A stretch of 64,000 nucleotides of DNA, from assembly GCA_023251455.1 (NCBI GenBank), contig JAHEYT010000025.1:65116-129115 (forward strand), in the 5' to 3' direction. How positions within the stretch are numbered: the stretch's first letter is position 1; each line of letters opens with the position of its first letter. The notes below the pieces were generated by a model. That model searched no databases and was not told the origin of the DNA. It saw only the letters and a list, made by a program, of their open reading frames with translations. Origin of the DNA: Bacteroidota bacterium (GTDB taxonomy: Bacteria; Bacteroidota; Bacteroidia; Bacteroidales; Prolixibacteraceae). Both the position numbers and the translations under genes were made by a program. Below are positions 60,217 to 64,000 of the stretch, piece after piece.

Positions 60217-61413
60217 ATGAAATTACTACGCAAATCAATTTGGGTTTTGGTGCTTGTTTTGTCTGTTGTTGTTACTTCTGCACAAACGACGATTAAAACA
60301 GGAGCCGAACAAACAGAAAAATACCTCCCACTGCTGAAAGGCAAAAGGGTTGCCATAGTTGCCAATCAAACTTCAATTATTGGTAAAACATCGCTGGTTG
60401 ATAGTTTAAAGTCATTGGGAATAAACGTCGTAAAGATTTTTGGACCTGAACATGGATTTCGCGGAACAGCCAGTGCTGGAGCAATAGTATCCGACAGTAT
60501 TGATGCCAAAACCGGAATCCGGGAAATATCGCTTTATGGCAAAAAGAGCAAACCATCGAAAGCTGATCTGGGCGATGTCGATTTGGTAATTTTTGATATT
60601 CAGGATGTGGGCGCGCGGTTTTACACCTACATCAACTTGTTGGCAAAAGTAATGGAATCTTGTGCCGAAAATAACAGGGAGTTGCTCATCTTCGACAGAC
60701 CCAATCCGAATGGATATTGTGTTGATGGCCCAATTTTGGACATGAAACTGAAATCAGGAATCGGAATGTTTCCGATCCCAATTACACATGGAATGACCAT
60801 TGGCGAATTGGCTCAAATGTACAACGGTGAAGGATGGCTGGCTAACCTGATCAAATGTAAAATTAGGGTGATACCAGTTGCCAATTACACACACGATTTA
60901 GAATACGAATTGCCTGTTGCGCCGTCGCCCAATCTCAATACACAACAGGCTATTCTTCTGTATCCATCTGTATGTTTGTTCGAAGGTACCATAATTAGTC
61001 AGGGTAGGGGAACGCATTTCCCATTTACAGTGCTTGGAAATCCTGATTTAAAGGGAAAATATGAATTCACGTTTACGCCTGTCAGTATTAAAGGAATGAG
61101 TGAAACTCCCTTGCATCAGAATAAAGTTTGTTACGGGCTCGATTTAAGGAAATTCGATACCCGCGAGTTTCGCAAGACCGGTCAAATTAACCTGAAATGG
61201 CTGATTGAAATGTATCAGGCTTATCCGTTCAAAGAAAAATTCTTCGATTACAAGCAAAGCAACCAGATGGGGAACTTTGATAAACTGGCAGGTGTAGTTT
61301 CACTTAGAGAACAAATTATCGCCGGAAAATCAGAAAAAGAGATTCGCCAATCATGGGAGCCAGGCTTGACGAATTTCAAAAAAATGCACACAAAGTACCT
61401 GCTCTATCCTTAA
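60217..61413 (+). CDS. exo-beta-N-acetylmuramidase NamZ-like (DUF1343, GH171), copy 2
   Basis: About 398 residues from ATG 60217 (MKLLRKSIWVLVLVLSVVVTSAQ, a signal peptide). Motifs match copy 1: GKRVAIVANQTSIIG, FGPEHGFRGTASAG, VDLVIFDIQDVGARFYTYI, IFDRPNPNGY. The two proteins are clearly divergent outside the motifs (for example NPTG versus NQTS), so this is an old duplication rather than a recent one, and their chain-length or sugar preference may differ. In operon with copy 1 and with the NlpC/P60 gene after 193 bases. Confidence 0.9.
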   Translation: MKLLRKSIWVLVLVLSVVVTSAQTTIKTGAEQTEKYLPLLKGKRVAIVANQTSIIGKTSLVDSLKSLGINVVKIFGPEHGFRGTASAGAIVSDSIDAKTGIREISLYGKKSKPSKADLGDVDLVIFDIQDVGARFYTYINLLAKVMESCAENNRELLIFDRPNPNGYCVDGPILDMKLKSGIGMFPIPITHGMTIGELAQMYNGEGWLANLIKCKIRVIPVANYTHDLEYELPVAPSPNLNTQQAILLYPSVCLFEGTIISQGRGTHFPFTVLGNPDLKGKYEFTFTPVSIKGMSETPLHQNKVCYGLDLRKFDTREFRKTGQINLKWLIEMYQAYPFKEKFFDYKQSNQMGNFDKLAGVVSLREQIIAGKSEKEIRQSWEPGLTNFKKMHTKYLLYP

Positions 61414-61417
61414 AAAA

Positions 61418-61484
61418 TAACCGTTGGCGCTATAGGTAGCTTGCCTTCAATCTGAATAGTAGAGACGCAATTTATTGCATCTTA
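61418..61484. repeat. intergenic repeats CCGTTGGC and AGAGACGCAAT
   Basis: CCGTTGGC at 61421 is half of the hairpin found at 52010. GTAGAGACGCAATTTATTGCATCTT (61459-61483) is an imperfect inverted repeat of a type I recognise as dispersed in Bacteroidota and other genomes. Confidence 0.55.
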
Positions 61485-61606
61485 ATTTTTCGTATGTTAG
61501 ATTTACGAAATAAACTCAACGGAGATAAGTTGAAACTCTTAAAACTGTTCTGGGTTTTGGTGGTTGTTGTAATAGTTATATAAAGAAATTCCCAAATTAA
61601 ATTGAA

Positions 61607-62809
61607 ATGAAGAATTCAATCCACAAAATACTCTTTTATATCTTCCTTTTGCTTTTCGCCGGATTAAATGCACAGGCGCAGCGGCCAAATTATAAAATCA
61701 TAACGACTGAAATTCAGTTGGTTCAAAAACAACTTGTTCCGGATAAACGGATCGCTATTCTGAATGTTTTGCTGAAAGATACTTTACATCAGCCAATTAT
61801 AATTAAGGGCGAAACAAACCTTCAGGAGGGAAAAGCAAAAATTTTAAAGCTGTTGAATGACCGGGGTATTCAGTTTGTTGATTCCATCCGTGTTTTGCCT
61901 GAAGCTTCGTTGGGCAGCAAAATATGGGGTATTGCAAAGCTTTCGGTGGCCAACATGCGAACAGTGCCTGCTCATTCCGGCGAAATGGCCTCGCAGGTTT
62001 TGATGGGAACACCGCTGAAAATATTGGCTGAAAAGGAAGATTGGCTTCAGGTTCAAACGCCCGATATGTATATTGGCTGGATGAATCGTGGCGCAATTGT
62101 ACTGAAAACAGAAGCCGAAATGACTGCATGGAAACAGGGCAAACGCTATATCTTTAATCGGATTATTGGGATTGCACTTGCATCTCCCGGCAAAAATGCT
62201 CAACCTGTTTCCGATTTGGTTCTCTGCGATCTGTTCGAGCTTGTTTCTGAAAACAAGGGATATTTGCAAGTTCGCTTACCAGATGGGCGCAAGGCTTTCG
62301 TGAAGAAAACTGAGTGTATTTCATTTGAGGAATGGACAAGCCGACCTGTAGATGTGCCATCTGTTCTGTCGGTAGCACGCCAAATGATGGGCGTACCATA
62401 TTTTTGGGGCGGAACATCGAGTAAATCAGTTGATTGTTCTGGCCTGACCAAAACATCTTATTATACGCAAGGTGTGATTTTGACACGCGATGCCTCACAG
62501 CAGGTTCGATACGGATCGCATCCTGATTTTACCGACTACCGGAATCTTCAGCCCGGTGACCTTATTTTCTTCGGAAACAGTCCGCAGCGTGTAACGCACG
62601 TGGCTATGTGTCTGGGAAATGGCACTTTCATCCATGCGTCAGGCTCTTCTGCAATGGTTCGTCTCAATAGTTTAAATCCGAATGATTCGTTGTTCGACGC
62701 GAATCTGCTAAAGTCTCTGGTTGGATCGAGTCGTATTGTAAATTCGCTGAACACCGAAGGGATTGTACTTGTAAAAAACCATCCTTGGTATTCAATAATC
62801 CAAAATTAA
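61607..62809 (+). CDS. secreted SH3-NlpC/P60 endopeptidase (YkfC-like gamma-D-Glu-diamino acid peptidase)
   Basis: 400 residues. Signal peptide 1-24. Two bacterial SH3-like domains (about 100-165, SVANMRTVPAHSGEMASQVLMGTPLKIL, and 175-235) precede the NlpC/P60 domain 245-375, with the catalytic triad C277 (SVDCSGLT), H331 (RVTHVAMC) and H343 (TFIHASG). This layout equals YkfC-type enzymes that cut L-Ala-gamma-D-Glu from diaminopimelate in free stem peptides. The product is the substrate of the epimerase encoded 15 bases downstream, so the pair forms one pathway. Confidence 0.93.
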   Translation: MKNSIHKILFYIFLLLFAGLNAQAQRPNYKIITTEIQLVQKQLVPDKRIAILNVLLKDTLHQPIIIKGETNLQEGKAKILKLLNDRGIQFVDSIRVLPEASLGSKIWGIAKLSVANMRTVPAHSGEMASQVLMGTPLKILAEKEDWLQVQTPDMYIGWMNRGAIVLKTEAEMTAWKQGKRYIFNRIIGIALASPGKNAQPVSDLVLCDLFELVSENKGYLQVRLPDGRKAFVKKTECISFEEWTSRPVDVPSVLSVARQMMGVPYFWGGTSSKSVDCSGLTKTSYYTQGVILTRDASQQVRYGSHPDFTDYRNLQPGDLIFFGNSPQRVTHVAMCLGNGTFIHASGSSAMVRLNSLNPNDSLFDANLLKSLVGSSRIVNSLNTEGIVLVKNHPWYSIIQN

Positions 62810-62824
62810 TAATCAATCATCAAT

Positions 62825-63970
62825 ATGAATTCTCGACGCAATTTTATACGAACTGCAAGTTTATCAACATTGGTAGGTGTTACCGGATTTGAAACTGTTT
62901 TTGCAGGTACAAAAGATAAAAAAAAGAAACCTTCAGGAAAAGGTTTGAAATTGAGGTTTTTACCTCACGATTTACTCCTGAAACATACTTTTACCATTGC
63001 CAATAGTTCGCGGAAAACCACTCCTGATATGCTTACTTGTTTGGAGTTTGACGGCATTTTCGGATACGGCGAAGCTTCCATGCCACCCTATTTGGGCGAA
63101 AGTGTCGATTCGGCAAGCAAATTTCTTTCTGCGCTTGACTTGAGTCAGTTCAAAGATCCATTCCAGATGGATGATATACTTGCTTATGTCGATTCGGTTG
63201 CACCGGGAAATTGTGCGGCCAAAGCGTCTGTCGACATTGCTTTGCACGATCTGGTCGGAAAAATCATGGGGCAGCCGTGGTATAAAATCTGGGGTTTCGA
63301 TCCGGCTGATACGCCAAATACTTCGTTTACCATTGGTATCGATACTCCGGAAGTGGTTCGGCAGAAAGTTGCTGAAGCCGCTCCATACAATATTCTGAAA
63401 GTAAAACTGGGAATGGCAACCGACAAGGAGATGGTTGAAACCATTCGTTCAGTAACCGATAAACCACTTTGTGTGGATGTGAATCAGGGTTGGACTGATC
63501 GCAACAAGGCTCTAGATATGATTCACTGGCTCAAAGAAAAAGGAGTTGTATTTGTTGAGCAGCCCATGCCCAAAACAGCGATTGATGATATGGCCTGGCT
63601 TACCGAAAATAGTCCGCTACCGACCATTGGCGATGAATCGGTGCAACGGCTTCCGGATGTAATAAAGGCCAAAGGTGTTTATAACGGAATAAACATCAAG
63701 TTGATGAAATGCACCGGAATGCGCGAGGCTCATCAAATGCTGACTTTAGCCAAATCACTCGGAATGAAAGTGATGATCGGTTGTATGACTGAAACTTCGT
63801 GCGCCATTTCTGCCGCGGCTCAGCTTTCGCCAAAAACTGATTGGGCCGATCTGGATGGAAATCTGCTGATTTCGAATGATCCCTATTCAGGAGTTCAGGT
63901 GGTGAATGGTAAAATGACTTTGATCGATCTGCCAGGTATTGGGATTAACAATCTGCAGAAACTTTTTTAG
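62825..63970 (+). CDS. dipeptide (L-Ala-D/L-Glu) epimerase, enolase superfamily, with Tat-like signal
   Basis: 381 residues. The N-terminus MNSRRNFIRTASLSTLVGVTG carries twin Arg and a hydrophobic stretch, suggesting Tat export. Catalytic residues are in family order: KVKLG (KxK Lys), VDVNQGW (metal Asp), FVEQPMP (metal Glu), IGDESV (metal Asp), and NIKLMKC (second Lys). It interconverts L-Ala-D-Glu and L-Ala-L-Glu so that ordinary peptidases can finish the job. Most homologues are cytosolic; an exported form is unusual though seen in Bacteroidota. Partner of the NlpC/P60 gene just upstream. Confidence 0.92.
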   Translation: MNSRRNFIRTASLSTLVGVTGFETVFAGTKDKKKKPSGKGLKLRFLPHDLLLKHTFTIANSSRKTTPDMLTCLEFDGIFGYGEASMPPYLGESVDSASKFLSALDLSQFKDPFQMDDILAYVDSVAPGNCAAKASVDIALHDLVGKIMGQPWYKIWGFDPADTPNTSFTIGIDTPEVVRQKVAEAAPYNILKVKLGMATDKEMVETIRSVTDKPLCVDVNQGWTDRNKALDMIHWLKEKGVVFVEQPMPKTAIDDMAWLTENSPLPTIGDESVQRLPDVIKAKGVYNGINIKLMKCTGMREAHQMLTLAKSLGMKVMIGCMTETSCAISAAAQLSPKTDWADLDGNLLISNDPYSGVQVVNGKMTLIDLPGIGINNLQKLF

Positions 63971-63971
63971 T

Positions 63972-64000
63972 ATGATAAATGATTATGATGTTGTATATTA
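63972..64000 (+). CDS. possible start of a further gene, cut by window edge
   Basis: An ATG one base after the epimerase stop opens MINDYDVVY to the end of the window. The tight spacing and DYDVV pattern suggest the N-terminus of a dinucleotide-binding protein, but nine codons are too few to be sure. Confidence 0.3.

Overview
The window is a stretch of chromosome from a Bacteroidota bacterium, probably of the Bacteroidales/Marinilabiliales (Prolixibacteraceae-like) group. The signs are: promoters of the TTG-N19-TAnnTTTG type (clearest before the tRNA-Asp pair), weak ribosome binding sites in A-rich leaders, many lipoproteins with short Cys lipoboxes, and lineage-typical families (DUF3822 next to rsmD, DUF4922, NrtR/AraR-type Nudix regulators, CarboxypepD_reg-like domains, GH3/beta-lactamase architectures). 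No phage, transposase or CRISPR array was seen. The only mobile-looking trace is a decayed Bro-N antirepressor-like pseudogene near 40.1 kb.

Layout. 0-2 kb: rfbG (cut by the window edge) and rfbF, for a CDP-dideoxyhexose. 2.8-5.3 kb: a secreted protein and a long-chain acyl-CoA ligase. 5.4-14.4 kb: a sugar island with galM, a GntR regulator, galT, galK, a FucP-type MFS permease, a Nudix-fold regulator and an SSS symporter. Two near-identical operators sit at the galM/gntR and galT promoters. 14.5-21.7 kb: a phosphoesterase, two identical tRNA-Asp genes, two multi-pass GT-C-like membrane proteins, a lipoprotein and a methyltransferase. 21.9-29.2 kb, all on the minus strand: a sigma-54 activator without a DNA-binding domain, Ppx/GppA phosphatase, cysK, a Nat-type ABC exporter, rsmD and DUF3822. 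29.5-34 kb: lipoproteins and a sulfur cluster (two half-size YeeE/YedE permeases, two rhodanese-like proteins lacking the catalytic Cys, and one tandem rhodanese with both Cys). 34.2-42.7 kb: AsmA-like protein, an esterase fused to a SusC-type N-terminal domain, a phosphoesterase lipoprotein and small lipoproteins.

42.7-64 kb is the most coherent block. murQ and a MurNAc/GlcNAc kinase run leftward. Running rightward from an adjacent divergent promoter are a GH9-CE4 fusion, a transglutaminase-fold lipoprotein, a DJ-1 protein, an SSS symporter overlapping a NagX-like acetyltransferase, a large Amidase_3 protein, a GalT/HIT-like DUF4922 protein, a serine hydrolase derived from the GH3/beta-lactamase architecture, two NamZ-like exo-N-acetylmuramidases (DUF1343), an SH3-NlpC/P60 endopeptidase and a dipeptide epimerase. 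Together these can strip peptides from murein, release and import MurNAc, convert MurNAc-6-P to GlcNAc-6-P, and epimerise L-Ala-D-Glu. I read it as a peptidoglycan salvage locus.

The most striking small-scale find is upstream of cysK. A 26-codon leader ORF with three consecutive Cys codons is followed by an intrinsic terminator, with a possible antiterminator in between. This is the arrangement expected of a cysteine-sensing attenuator. The intergenic regions also carry several families of short dispersed inverted repeats.
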